A DNA stretch of 64,000 bases from Candidatus Heimdallarchaeota archaeon (GCA_019894765.1 JAGXNT010000041.1:55537-119536), one strand, 5' to 3'. Positions 42,789 to 51,974 are shown, counted from the first letter of the stretch. Notes: generated by a model not told the origin, from the sequence alone. Translations and numbers: made by a program.

Positions 42789-43640
42789 CTATTCGTTTCT
42801 TCTATGCTTATGTCTCCTGTGTTTTCTATGCTTCTCTCTCATATGTCTCCTTTCTGATCCATGTACTCTTTGATGTTTTTTTGGATAATGATGTTTGTAT
42901 TGCCATTTCTCATTTTGATGTTTTGGTTCCTCAGCGTTGTCCTTTGTTTCAAGAATTCCTTGTGCACCAAACTCATCATCCATACCAGGAAGGACGATTA
43001 TGTGTCTTATAGTTAAAATTCTGAACAGAGGAATTGCTAAGATGGATAAGATAATTGGAATATAGAAGAATGTTTCAACTTGAAAAACAACACTCTCTGT
43101 AACAGCAGTTACAGCAGCTATTAAAACATCAGCCAATATAACTAGAAGATATATTCCACCAAAAAGGACACCGACACCAGCACCAATAACTAAATATGAA
43201 TCACCTTTTTGTGTTCGATCCGATAAATAATAGGGAACTGCCCAGAACATAACTATTCCAATAATTACGAGAATGAAACCTGTTATTTTCATCTGATTCC
43301 AACCAAGAATTGAAGTTGCTTCATAAATTTGCCAGGAACCACTTTCTTTCAGACCTGCAATAGCGAGTATCCCTAATATTCCAAATGTGATGTAAACAAA
43401 ACTTAGGACTATTGAGAATCCAAGGATTATTTTTGTTATTAGCGGATTATTAAATTGCTCAATCCTTTTTTTAGTTACAAAATGTCTTTTTCTGTGTCTT
43501 CGGGGTTTGATCGGTTCCTCTATTATTCTAGATAACTCTGGATGGATTTCAACATCTTCTGACGGGACAATCTTGATGGATTCCTCTGGTGTTTCCTCCG
43601 ATTGCTTGGTTTTCTCTTTTGTCAGTTTTTTACCTTTCAT
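42789..43640 (-). CDS. Membrane protein with His/Arg-rich tail, in feo operon
   Basis: 283 residues. There is a charged N-terminal segment of about 70 residues with PRRHRKRHF, then five hydrophobic helices (about 73-95, 115-137, 147-170, 172-190 and 195-215). The cytosolic C-terminal tail is extremely His/Lys/Arg-rich (RVHGSERRHMREKHRKHRRH is part of it), with more than ten histidines in about 50 residues. It lies between feoB (16-nt gap) and feoC (15-nt gap), the place where small Feo accessory proteins are often found. The tail could buffer or deliver Fe2+ or bind nucleic acid or lipid. No family recognised. Confidence 0.75.
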   Translation of the reverse strand: MKGKKLTKEKTKQSEETPEESIKIVPSEDVEIHPELSRIIEEPIKPRRHRKRHFVTKKRIEQFNNPLITKIILGFSIVLSFVYITFGILGILAIAGLKESGSWQIYEATSILGWNQMKITGFILVIIGIVMFWAVPYYLSDRTQKGDSYLVIGAGVGVLFGGIYLLVILADVLIAAVTAVTESVVFQVETFFYIPIILSILAIPLFRILTIRHIIVLPGMDDEFGAQGILETKDNAEEPKHQNEKWQYKHHYPKKHQRVHGSERRHMREKHRKHRRHKHRRNE

Positions 43641-43656
43641 ATTTACACCACCATGA

Positions 43657-45675
43657 TTAAATCCCGGTTATTGCATTCACCAAAAAGTATGCAGCCGCTG
43701 CTAATGAATATGCAACTACTGTAGTAAAAATCAGTGAAAACAACATCCATTTGTAACTATTCGTTTCCTTTTTAATTACAGCTAAAGTTGCAATACATGG
43801 AACATACAATAAGATGAACACCAATAAACTAAAACCTGCAGCAGGACCAATAGTTGAGATAGCTCCAGCGAGTGTTGGATTCATGGGATTTATTGCTCCA
43901 AAATTCAAAAGTGACCCAAGTATACCAATAATTACTTCTTTAGCAACTAAACCTGAAAGTAAAGCAGCACCATATTCCCATCCTATTGATTCTCCTGTGC
44001 TTGTTTTCATCCACCAAAATAATTTTGCTACAACTTGTCCAAAATATTCCATGATTCCAGATTCATTCATTAAGTAAATTATAGCAACTGAAGCAAGAAT
44101 TATGGTACTTGCTTTTTTGAAGAATTCTTTTGATTGATTCCACATCTTGATGAAAACTCCTTTTGCAGTTGGGCGTGTAAATGGTTGTAATTCAATAATT
44201 AGTGGAGTTTTTTCTCCTCGAAAAATGCTTTTTCTGAATATCCAAGCAAAAGTAATACCGACAAGAATTCCTAAGACATACATACTCAACGTAACAACCC
44301 CCGCAAAAGCAGGAAAGATCGCTCCTGCAAAGAGTATGTATACAGGCAATCTTGCTGAGCAAGACATGAAACTGTTAACCAGAATTGTTGTTTTTCGGTC
44401 TCGATCATTCTTTATAGCTCTAGTGGCCATAATCGCTGGAACATTACAACCAAAACCAAGGAGCATGGGTATCACAGAATGTCCCTGGAGTCCTATTCGA
44501 CTCATGAATTTGTCCATAATGAATGCGACTCGAGATAAATAACCCGTGTCTTCTAGGATTGCTATTGCAATGAAGAGAATCACCAGATAAGGAAGAAATG
44601 ATAAAACAGAACCAACGCCATCAATAACCGCGCCAACGATGAAATCAGAGATGGGATTAATGCCATTCCCAGCACCATCAACCAGATTTGAAACTAAATA
44701 GACTAGATCACCCAGTTTGTCAAATGCAAGACCTAGTAAATCAACTAACGGTTGCCCAACAACAAAGGTTAGTTGAAAAACACCCCACATAATAGCTAAG
44801 AAAATTGGAATCCCTAATATCCTGTTTGTTAAAACCTCGTCTAACATATCAGTTAAAGCCCATTTCTTTCCACGATGATCTATTACTATATTTTTCAACA
44901 ATGATTTCACTATATCATAACGAGCATCGACGATAGCAAGTGAGGAATCCCCGTCAAAGTTATCTTCAACTAAGCAATCTATTTTCTCTTCAAAATCCTC
45001 TTGAGAAACTCCGATGTCATGTAAAATGTGCCAAGCAAAATCATCATCTTCCAATAAAGAAATTGCCAACCAGTTTATTGGATATTTTCTTTCAATTCGA
45101 GAAGAATAAGGTGCAATTTCTTTCAGAATTGCTGGTAAACATTCAGCAATTTTTCCGGCCCATTTGATTGGTTTAGGTTTAATTGGATTATCCAAATAGT
45201 GACAAATAGCTCCTTTTAGTTCATCAAGACCTATTTCTTTAGAAGCGATTGTTTCGATGATTGGTATCTCTAAATTATTGGAAAGGTTTTCAACATCTAT
45301 AGTCAATCCTTTTCCTTCTGCGAGATCCATCATATTAAGAACAATGAGAAGATTGACTCCTAATTCCATTAATTGAATAGTCAAGTAAAGGTTGCGCTCA
45401 AGATTGGATGCATCAAGCACAGCAATTACCAAATCAGGACTTTCCTCAATAATATACTCCCGAGAAATTTCCTCATCTATAGAATGAGGAGTTAAGGAAT
45501 AGATACCTGGTAAGTCTATAACTTCAATAGTTCTATCTTCATGCTTCATGCCACCTTCTTTCTTTTCAACAGTGCAACCTGGAAAATTAGCTATAGTTTG
45601 ATTTAATCCTGTTAGTGCATTAAATATTACACTTTTTCCTACATTTGGATTACCAACTAAAGCTATTCGTGCCAT
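43657..45675 (-). CDS. feoB: Ferrous iron transporter FeoB
   Basis: 672 residues. The N-terminal G domain has G1 GNPNVGKS (residues 7-14), G3 DLPG in VIDLPGIYSLTPHS, and G4 NMMD. The membrane part contains the two FeoB gate motifs (GFGCNVPAIMATRAIKNDRD and the second, CSARLPVYILFAG) and the C-terminal helices ending in LAVIKKETNSYKWMLF. It imports Fe2+ across the cytoplasmic membrane, driven or gated by GTP. First gene of a three-gene operon with a DtxR-like box over its promoter. FeoA is not encoded in the operon. Confidence 0.96.
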   Translation of the reverse strand: MARIALVGNPNVGKSVIFNALTGLNQTIANFPGCTVEKKEGGMKHEDRTIEVIDLPGIYSLTPHSIDEEISREYIIEESPDLVIAVLDASNLERNLYLTIQLMELGVNLLIVLNMMDLAEGKGLTIDVENLSNNLEIPIIETIASKEIGLDELKGAICHYLDNPIKPKPIKWAGKIAECLPAILKEIAPYSSRIERKYPINWLAISLLEDDDFAWHILHDIGVSQEDFEEKIDCLVEDNFDGDSSLAIVDARYDIVKSLLKNIVIDHRGKKWALTDMLDEVLTNRILGIPIFLAIMWGVFQLTFVVGQPLVDLLGLAFDKLGDLVYLVSNLVDGAGNGINPISDFIVGAVIDGVGSVLSFLPYLVILFIAIAILEDTGYLSRVAFIMDKFMSRIGLQGHSVIPMLLGFGCNVPAIMATRAIKNDRDRKTTILVNSFMSCSARLPVYILFAGAIFPAFAGVVTLSMYVLGILVGITFAWIFRKSIFRGEKTPLIIELQPFTRPTAKGVFIKMWNQSKEFFKKASTIILASVAIIYLMNESGIMEYFGQVVAKLFWWMKTSTGESIGWEYGAALLSGLVAKEVIIGILGSLLNFGAINPMNPTLAGAISTIGPAAGFSLLVFILLYVPCIATLAVIKKETNSYKWMLFSLIFTTVVAYSLAAAAYFLVNAITGI

Positions 45676-45727
45676 ACTAATTCATCTTGCCTTCCGAACC
45701 ATGATTATAAAATGCGTTATCAATAAA

Positions 45728-45753
45728 GTTAGGTCTACCTTACTTTTTAAAAG
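45728..45753 (-). promoter_or_regulatory. feoB promoter with DtxR/IdeR-like box
   Basis: Minus-strand TATA element CTTTTAAAAAG (45743-45753) is followed by GTAAGGT-AG-ACCTAAC (45728-45743), a 7+7 inverted repeat with one mismatch. It contains the TTAGG/CCTAA-type half-sites of DtxR/IdeR/MntR iron repressors. The feoB ATG lies 53 nt downstream. Confidence 0.55.
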
Positions 45754-45856
45754 TTTTTGGTTACATAGCTACAATAGAAAACCAAGAAAATTTAGCTTTC
45801 GTTAAAATTAGAAGATTAGAGATAATTTCAAAAGCTAGTATTATTACTTATTTGCT

Positions 45857-46654
45857 ATGAATGATTTGACTTTATTTTCTTGGAATGTTAATGGTATTCG
45901 CGCACTTGCAAAGAAAAATATCTACAAAGATAAAGATTTTTTCACTTGGTTAGAAAGTGAATCACCGGATATCCTTTGTCTTCAAGAAACAAAAGCTCAT
46001 CCAGACCAAGTATCTGAAAAACTACAAAATCCTCCAGGCTATCATGGATTCTGGAGTGCAGCAGAAAGAAAAGGCTACAGCGGTGTTGTAACTTATACTA
46101 AAGAGAAACCAATCAATGTCAGCACCGAATTGGGGATTAAGCATCTTGATACTGAAGGCAGGCATGTTATTGCTGAATATGCTAATTTTTTCCTTATAAA
46201 CTCTTATTTCCCAAATGGTAAAAAGAACCAGGAGCGTCTCGATTACAAAATGGAATACTATGAGGAATTCCTCAAATATATTAACAAGAAACGAAAACAA
46301 AGCAAATCTATTATTTTCTGTGGAGATGTAAATACTGCTCATAAACCAATTGATCTCACTCACCCAAAAGGAAATGAGAAAATTTCTGGCTTTCTACCCA
46401 TTGAACGGGAATGGATTGACAAAGTCATTGCTCAGGGTTATATAGACACCTTTCGACATTTTTATCCTGATATTGCAGAACAGTATACTTGGTGGACTGT
46501 GAGAAGCATTGGTGCTCGAGAGAAAAATGTTGGTTGGCGTTTAGATTATTTCTTTATATCCGATGATTTGACAAAAAATATTATTGAATCTACAATATTG
46601 AAAGATGTGATGGGTTCAGATCATTGTCCTATTAGTCTGAAATTAAAAATCTAG
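45857..46654 (+). CDS. xth: Exodeoxyribonuclease III / AP endonuclease
   Basis: 265 residues, the ExoIII/APE1 length. Active-site residues: Asn in SWNVNGIRA, Glu in LQETKAHP, Asp/Asn in CGDVNTAH, and the closing Asp-His in MGSDHCPI. WRLDYFFIS precedes the last motif, as usual. It cleaves abasic sites and 3'-blocked ends in base-excision repair. TTTGCT lies before the ATG without an obvious ribosome-binding site; it is probably leaderless or short-leadered. Divergent from feoB. Confidence 0.95.
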   Translation: MNDLTLFSWNVNGIRALAKKNIYKDKDFFTWLESESPDILCLQETKAHPDQVSEKLQNPPGYHGFWSAAERKGYSGVVTYTKEKPINVSTELGIKHLDTEGRHVIAEYANFFLINSYFPNGKKNQERLDYKMEYYEEFLKYINKKRKQSKSIIFCGDVNTAHKPIDLTHPKGNEKISGFLPIEREWIDKVIAQGYIDTFRHFYPDIAEQYTWWTVRSIGAREKNVGWRLDYFFISDDLTKNIIESTILKDVMGSDHCPISLKLKI

Positions 46655-46660
46655 TTCCGC

Positions 46661-46855
46661 TTATTTATTCTTGTAGTGTATGATGACCGCTATCTCATTT
46701 AGATATATTTCATAAAAACAAACAGGACAATAACTTTCTTGTTGAACTTTCGTAAGAATATGTTCTAAATGAAAATTAGACAAACAAATGGGACAGATTC
46801 CAATTGGTTCACTATAATTAATTAATTGATGGCAATCTCTACAGAAAAATGGGTT
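46661..46855 (-). pseudogene. Zinc-ribbon/RING-like small protein without a normal start codon
   Basis: A 64-codon open frame contains three CxxC pairs (CRDC, CPIC, CPVC) and a central FHLEHI histidine. They are spaced like a double zinc ribbon or RING-type finger: FLCRDCHQLINYSEPIGICP, then CLSNFHLEH and SYCPVCFYEIYLNEIAVI. The cysteine pattern makes chance unlikely. There is no ATG, GTG or TTG between the preceding in-frame stop and the first CxxC. Hence it is a 5'-truncated gene, a gene with an unusual start, or one with a sequence error. Too short for most gene callers. Confidence 0.5.
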
Positions 46856-46915
46856 TTAATAAATCTATATAAAGACAAAAACTGAGAAATAAGGATAATA
46901 TATGAGAAGATTCCC

Positions 46916-47710
46916 ATGAAAGATATAACTATAGCGATATACCAGATGGAGATTATAGTTGGACAAAAACAAAAAAACCTCAAGAAACTAGAAAAAACAA
47001 TAAAAGAACATTCAAAAGAAATTGATCTCTGGGTAGTTCCTGAACTGTTTACAACAGGTTTTGCTTATAGTAGGTATCCTGATCTTGGAGAAAATCTTGA
47101 TGATAGCTATACTCGAGAATTCCTAGAGAAATTAAGTGAAGAATATAATGTGGGGATAGCCGGCTCATTTCTAATAAAAAATGAGAAAAATCAATGCAAA
47201 AATCTTGGTTTCATTATAAGTCCTAGTAAGGGATTAGTCTACAAGTATCCAAAAATTAACTTGTGGGGAAATGAGAAAGACTATTTCATTGCTGGAACAA
47301 AGGTTCCTAATCCAGTAGATTTTGAAGGGAAAGCAAAAATTGGTTTATCAATTTGTTATGATTTAAGGTTTCCAGAAGTAAGTAGAAGTCTAGTATTACA
47401 AGGGGCAGAAGTATTGATTACTACTGCTGCTTGGCCAGATGTTAGAGCATCTCACTATAGACTCTTAGCTGCTGCCAGAGCATTAGAAAACACTTCTTAT
47501 CATATTGCTGTGAATAGAACTGGTCTTGAGAAGGATATCTATACAATAAATTACTCTGGTTCATCTCGAGTAATTGATCCATTAGGAACACCAATAGTTG
47601 AGATGGGAGATGAAGAAGGAGTAGTTTCTGCTAAGTTAACAGCAAAATTGTTGAAAGAAACAAGGGAGTATATTCCCGTCTTAACAGATAGAAAAGATAT
47701 CCCTCTCTGA
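46916..47710 (+). CDS. Nitrilase-superfamily amidase (omega-amidase-like)
   Basis: 264 residues with the Glu-Lys-Cys triad: E in WVVPELFTTGF (about residue 42), K in YKYPKINLW (about 113) and C in GLSICYDLRFPE (about 146). Length and LSICYDLRFPE are close to Nit2/omega-amidase and the bacterial YafV-type enzymes, which hydrolyse alpha-ketoglutaramate or related amides. TATATAAAG lies about 50 nt upstream. Its stop is 8 nt from that of the convergent agmatinase-family gene. Confidence 0.9.
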   Translation: MKDITIAIYQMEIIVGQKQKNLKKLEKTIKEHSKEIDLWVVPELFTTGFAYSRYPDLGENLDDSYTREFLEKLSEEYNVGIAGSFLIKNEKNQCKNLGFIISPSKGLVYKYPKINLWGNEKDYFIAGTKVPNPVDFEGKAKIGLSICYDLRFPEVSRSLVLQGAEVLITTAAWPDVRASHYRLLAAARALENTSYHIAVNRTGLEKDIYTINYSGSSRVIDPLGTPIVEMGDEEGVVSAKLTAKLLKETREYIPVLTDRKDIPL

Positions 47711-47718
47711 AAATTCAA

Positions 47719-48660
47719 CTAAAATATTCCAAGAATCTCCTTGATCAATTTCGCAGCAGCCAAAGCTGAAATTCCAGAAGGATCAAATTTCGGACACAAT
47801 TCAACTATATCAAATGAGTGAATCTTTATTCCTTGCAATCCATGGAGAAATTCAATTAACTCTCGAGTAGTTAAACCAGCTGGCTCTGGATTACCAACGC
47901 CAGGAGCATATGCTGGATCAAGAACATCAAGGTCTATTGAGAGATAAACGCCATCTAGATAACTAGGAATGAAGGACTTAACTGTTTCAGCAGCTGCTTG
48001 TGGACCACTTTGAGCAATATCTTTCGTTGTAATTGTTTTAATTCCTACAGAGTTTGCATAATCCACTTGTTCTGGAGTCGGTGATCTTATTCCAACTTGT
48101 ATTATACTCTCAGGCTCAATATTAGTCTCATCAATAATTCGCTTGACAACACAGGCATGCGAGTAAGGATTCCCTTCATAATGATCATATAAATCTGGAT
48201 GGGCATCAAGGTATATTAGTCCCATGCGAAGATTTTGTATTTTCTTGAGAGCGGTAAAAGTAAAGTAAGTGCTAAGATGATCTCCACCCATGAAAAAGAA
48301 ACGTAGTCCATGACGATTATGTTTGCGAATAGTGTTTGTTACAATGCTCTTTGCTTCCATCGCATCAATATTTGTTATCGGGGCATCTCCCATATCAAAG
48401 ATTTGCCAGGTTTCCTTGATATTTCTCCCAGTTTCTGTAAACGAATTATATAGCTGCCCTGAAGTTGCATGTCGGATATATGTTGGTCCTTCTGCAGCAC
48501 CTCTTCGAAAAGAAGATGAAATATCCCAGGGCAAACCTAAAACACCAAGATTCGCAAAATTAAGACTCTCAGTAACAGAATTGAAAAATGCTTCTGGTAC
48601 AGCTGGTTTTTGACTCATTTCCTTACTCTCGCTTCGTTTTGTGATTGAATTGTCCATCAA
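47719..48660 (-). CDS. speB: Agmatinase/arginase-family ureohydrolase
   Basis: 313 residues. The Mn2+ site is complete: GGDHLSTYF (His), DAHPDLYD (Asp-His-Asp) and SIDLDVLDPAYAPG (Asp, Asp). PAGLTTRELIEFLHGL follows, as in agmatinases. The enzyme probably makes putrescine and urea from agmatine produced by the SpeA-type enzyme at 22748-24547; arginase or guanidinobutyrase activity cannot be excluded from sequence. The name is based on this pathway context. It is convergent with the amidase gene. The start is preceded only by AT-rich sequence. Confidence 0.88.
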   Translation of the reverse strand: MMDNSITKRSESKEMSQKPAVPEAFFNSVTESLNFANLGVLGLPWDISSSFRRGAAEGPTYIRHATSGQLYNSFTETGRNIKETWQIFDMGDAPITNIDAMEAKSIVTNTIRKHNRHGLRFFFMGGDHLSTYFTFTALKKIQNLRMGLIYLDAHPDLYDHYEGNPYSHACVVKRIIDETNIEPESIIQVGIRSPTPEQVDYANSVGIKTITTKDIAQSGPQAAAETVKSFIPSYLDGVYLSIDLDVLDPAYAPGVGNPEPAGLTTRELIEFLHGLQGIKIHSFDIVELCPKFDPSGISALAAAKLIKEILGIF

Positions 48661-48825
48661 CTATAAGATTTTTTTCGCGAAAAACAGCATATTATTTGGT
48701 CATAAACTATTAACGTAATAAAAACTATCTTTAAATATGTTTAAGGACATAATATTATATGAAACATAGGAGAGTAGAGGGGTCAATGTTCCAAGTGGTG
48801 ACGAGTGCACACTAGGAGCAAGACA

Positions 48826-49509
48826 ATGACTCTAGGAAGATTAGAAAAATGGCGACCGGAAGAAGAATCAGAAATCGCTTATTACAAGCGCCTTCTCCGC
48901 AAATCACCTAAACAATACTCGTTATTGGATCTCCTAGCGGACGCTTTCTTTAGACAAGCAGATTACAAAGAAGCCATTCATTGTTGGCAAAAATTCTTGC
49001 GAAAAAGGAATGTAAAAGATACATTCAGAATTCTTATGAACATTGCCCAATCATATGAGCACCTCGGTGAAATAGAACATGCTTATTACTATTATGGGGA
49101 AGCAGTAAAATCAAATTCTAGGAATCTAAATGCTTTAGGAAAATGGGGACAGATGGCTTATATCCTAGAAAACTATGAGGATGCATTGACCTCTTTCAAA
49201 CAAATAACTAAAAGAGAATCATATAATGAAATAGGCTGGCATAATTTAGGCTTAACCCAATATAATCTAGGATATCAGGAAGAAGCGATAAAGTGTTTGG
49301 AAACTTCACTTACTTTTGACGATAAGAGTGCTGATACTTGGTATACACTAGCAACAATCTATGCAGAGAACTATCTTTTAGATGATGCGCTGTTCGCTCT
49401 TGAACAGGCGTTAACATTAGATCCAGAATTAAAAGAAACCGCTAGAGATGAACAATCATTCCAATCGCTTATGGATTTAACATTGTTCAGATTCTTTGTA
49501 GAAGTTTAA
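48826..49509 (+). CDS. TPR protein
   Basis: 227 residues from ATG 48826, 7 nt after AGGAG (48814-48818). An upstream GTG at 48805 would add seven residues but has a poorer site. About five tetratricopeptide units are visible, e.g. YSLLDLLADAFFRQADYKEA, IGWHNLGLTQYNLGYQEEAI and DTWYTLATIYAENYLLDDAL. No enzymatic domain or membrane segment. It should be a soluble protein-protein adaptor. CTTTAAATATG at about 48729-48739 is a possible TATA box. Confidence 0.87.
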   Translation: MTLGRLEKWRPEEESEIAYYKRLLRKSPKQYSLLDLLADAFFRQADYKEAIHCWQKFLRKRNVKDTFRILMNIAQSYEHLGEIEHAYYYYGEAVKSNSRNLNALGKWGQMAYILENYEDALTSFKQITKRESYNEIGWHNLGLTQYNLGYQEEAIKCLETSLTFDDKSADTWYTLATIYAENYLLDDALFALEQALTLDPELKETARDEQSFQSLMDLTLFRFFVEV

Positions 49510-49572
49510 GTGAAAAAAAATGTGAAAGGGAAGTAACTTCCCAATTTAATTTTTAATATTCGATTTGCTAGT

Positions 49573-49839
49573 TTATGGCCACCATGCTTGCCAGAACCAT
49601 ACTCCGCCTATTGCTAATATTACAATAACGTAAATTGCGACAGCAATTAGTGGGAGACATAGCATAAGCCAACCAAGGATTCGACCTATTCGACCGTTGG
49701 ATTCTCCAGCAGTTCCTTTTGCTGAATAACCAGTAATAAGGGCAATAATAGGACCGATACATGGTAGAATTTGTACGCAACCAAGAATTCCGAATATTAA
49801 AGATAAAGTTCCCATTGAGGTGTCTTGTGGACTTGGCAT
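49573..49839 (-). CDS. Small DUF4190-like membrane protein
   Basis: 88 residues with two hydrophobic helices (about 9-37 and 57-82) separated by the polar AKGTAGESNGRIGRILGW. The first helix with SLIFGILGCVQILPCIGPII and the G-x-A loop are typical of DUF4190-type proteins of unknown function. It is convergent with the TPR gene. An overlapping ORF in another frame (49568-49780) is a shadow. Confidence 0.7.
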   Translation of the reverse strand: MPSPQDTSMGTLSLIFGILGCVQILPCIGPIIALITGYSAKGTAGESNGRIGRILGWLMLCLPLIAVAIYVIVILAIGGVWFWQAWWP

Positions 49840-49946
49840 TTTGTTTTTAACTCCAGATTAATAAGACGTTTCATTTACCCTTTTTAAATTAATAAACCTT
49901 TTTCAGATAGATTTACTAAAGTGGAAAAATCAAAAAAAATCTCATA

Positions 49947-50702
49947 TCAGAAGAGAATTGACAAACAAGTAAGTGCACCATCGCATTTAGTGAATTCCGA
50001 GACATCAATTGCTTTGACTTTGAAACCTGCATCTTGAACAATTTCTATAGCATTCGGATATTTACTAGGCATTATAGTGACACCGTTTATTGTAAGTGTG
50101 TTAGCTGCATAAGCTTCAGAACGAGGGATAATAACTTTAGTGAATTGCTTCAATTGAGGAATGTTAGAGAATTTCTCTGAGACAGCAATAGTATTTTTTC
50201 CTAAATAAGTTACATGGCTTTTCAGATGCATGAAATCTGGGATAGGAATTGTTTCAACGTGAACATCGAGAAATGTTTGCATTTGATGCGCCCCATCAAT
50301 ATTGGTTCTTTGAGATAAACCGCAAATAAGGCTTTCTTCAAGATGAATGACATCTCCTCCATCAATAGTCGCAGGAGCAGAAGCAGCACCAACATTGAAA
50401 CGGTCTTTGAGAACCTTGATTATCTCATTCTCTTCTCCACGTCTGCTTTCAGCACCTATTCTAGTGATGAATGCTCTGCTTTTATGAATGACGACAGTGT
50501 CTTCTACAAAACAAGCATCAGGGAGTTTGTCCTCCCGATCCAAAGAAATAATCCTTAAACCAAGTTCCTGCAATGTCTCACAATAAATCTTGTGCTGACT
50601 TCGAGCCTGTCCAATATTAATGTATTTTTTGAGAGGATGATCTGAAAGACAACTATCATAAGTCATCCCAGGTTCTCGAACAATGGCATATTTGTATTTC
50701 AT
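49947..50702 (-). CDS. ddaH: Dimethylarginine dimethylaminohydrolase (DDAH)
   Basis: 251 residues from ATG 50702, with GGTG 9 nt upstream; two GTG codons further up give an alternative start. DDAH landmarks: LPDACFVEDTVVIH, ATIDGGDVIHLEESLICGLS, catalytic His in LKSHVTYLGKN, and catalytic Cys in DGALTCLSILF near the C-terminus. The enzyme hydrolyses methylated arginines to citrulline and an amine; archaeal homologues might also act on arginine-like guanidines. Thematically linked to the arginine decarboxylase and agmatinase-family genes. Confidence 0.92.
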   Translation of the reverse strand: MKYKYAIVREPGMTYDSCLSDHPLKKYINIGQARSQHKIYCETLQELGLRIISLDREDKLPDACFVEDTVVIHKSRAFITRIGAESRRGEENEIIKVLKDRFNVGAASAPATIDGGDVIHLEESLICGLSQRTNIDGAHQMQTFLDVHVETIPIPDFMHLKSHVTYLGKNTIAVSEKFSNIPQLKQFTKVIIPRSEAYAANTLTINGVTIMPSKYPNAIEIVQDAGFKVKAIDVSEFTKCDGALTCLSILF

Positions 50703-50810
50703 ACGAGATGACACCACAAATAACTCTAGAATTATTAAGAAACAATGAAATAAAAGCTTTAGCTGAGCAATAAAAAAAGGAATTGGATGTTATTAATCAT
50801 ACACCCAAAT

Positions 50811-51968
50811 TCATTTCTTAAGAGTAACTAACCATTCGAGCAAATTCAGTACTTTTATCTTAGGTTCAGGTTCGGCATCGAAATCAAAGTCATCAGCGTC
50901 GAAATCCATTTCATCTCGAGCAATAGTATCTGCTCCTCTTCCAAGTGTTAACTCACAAGTGGGACAAAAAGTAAGAATAATTTCTGCTCCAGCAGATTCG
51001 GCTTCTCGGTACCTTTTCTTAGAGATTTCAATAGCAATTTCAGGATATGACATTAACATACCTGAGCCAGCTCCGCAACAATGACTATCCAAACCAGAGT
51101 TCTCCATTTCAACAAATTCAATATTTTTGACGCTCTTGATGATCTCTCGAGGTTCGTCTATAATTCCTCCGAATCTGCCTAAATGACATGGATCATGCCA
51201 AGTAACTTTGATTTTATCTTTGCTTTCGAATTTTAGTTTACCAGATTTCACCATTTGATGGAGTTTAGTTATGAAGTGAATTGGTTTCGGTTTGAGGATT
51301 TCTCCATATTCATCTACATAGGTTCTAAAACAAGTTGGGCAACCTGTAACAAGCTCATCTGCGTTAGCGTCATTAAGAACTTTGGCTACATCCTTCATTT
51401 TCTTTTTGAAATCTTTCTTGTGCCCAGAATCCCAGAGAATATTCATACAACAAGGTTCATCTTTGCCAAGGTATTTGTAATCTCCAAGTAATTCTGCTAT
51501 GAGCTTTAGTGTTTCTTGTTGACTAATTGAGTAAACACAGCCACCATAAAGCAATACCTTGCTCTTAGGGTTAGATTTCAATTCAGGGATTTCCCTTGAT
51601 TCGGGAGATTTCTTGAATGGATTACCATATTTATCAACAGAATCAACACCACCTTCGAGATATTGATCAGTCATACCTGATTCAACAAGATCTGCTTTAA
51701 AGTCTCTGAAAATTTGAGTGTTGTCAAGTGCACAATTCTTCTCACAGTAACCACAGAGTAAACATGTATTGGCAAGTTTAAGGACTTCTTCGTCTACTTC
51801 AACTTTGCCTTCTATAATACCTCGAGCAACAAGATTCCTACCTCGAGAGGAGTATGTTTCTAGTTCTGTAACTTCATACACTGGGCATTTTTGAATACAA
51901 AAACCACAGCGGGTTCGATTACAAGTATAAATTTCTTCTAAATGCTTCTTAGTTTCTTCTAAATCCAT
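50811..51968 (-). CDS. GlcF/HdrD-like Fe-S subunit with two CCG domains
   Basis: 385 residues. Two N-terminal [4Fe-4S] motifs (CNRTRCGFCIQKCPVYE, CLLCGYCEKNCALD) are followed by two cysteine-rich CCG domains. The first has GGCVYS, PCCMNI and GCPTCFRTY; the second has WHDPCHLGRFGG, HCCGAGSG and FCPTCE. The combination occurs in glycolate/lactate oxidase GlcF and in HdrD-type heterodisulfide reductases. It should pass electrons from the adjacent flavoprotein to a membrane or thiol acceptor. It lies 6 nt after the FAD subunit gene and ends in an acidic tail. Confidence 0.9.
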   Translation of the reverse strand: MDLEETKKHLEEIYTCNRTRCGFCIQKCPVYEVTELETYSSRGRNLVARGIIEGKVEVDEEVLKLANTCLLCGYCEKNCALDNTQIFRDFKADLVESGMTDQYLEGGVDSVDKYGNPFKKSPESREIPELKSNPKSKVLLYGGCVYSISQQETLKLIAELLGDYKYLGKDEPCCMNILWDSGHKKDFKKKMKDVAKVLNDANADELVTGCPTCFRTYVDEYGEILKPKPIHFITKLHQMVKSGKLKFESKDKIKVTWHDPCHLGRFGGIIDEPREIIKSVKNIEFVEMENSGLDSHCCGAGSGMLMSYPEIAIEISKKRYREAESAGAEIILTFCPTCELTLGRGADTIARDEMDFDADDFDFDAEPEPKIKVLNLLEWLVTLKK

Positions 51969-51974
51969 GTTTAA

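Noticed and set aside
49568..49780. Arg/Asn/Ser-rich minus-strand ORF
   Set aside because: It overlaps the DUF4190-like gene in another frame, which has the expected membrane helices.
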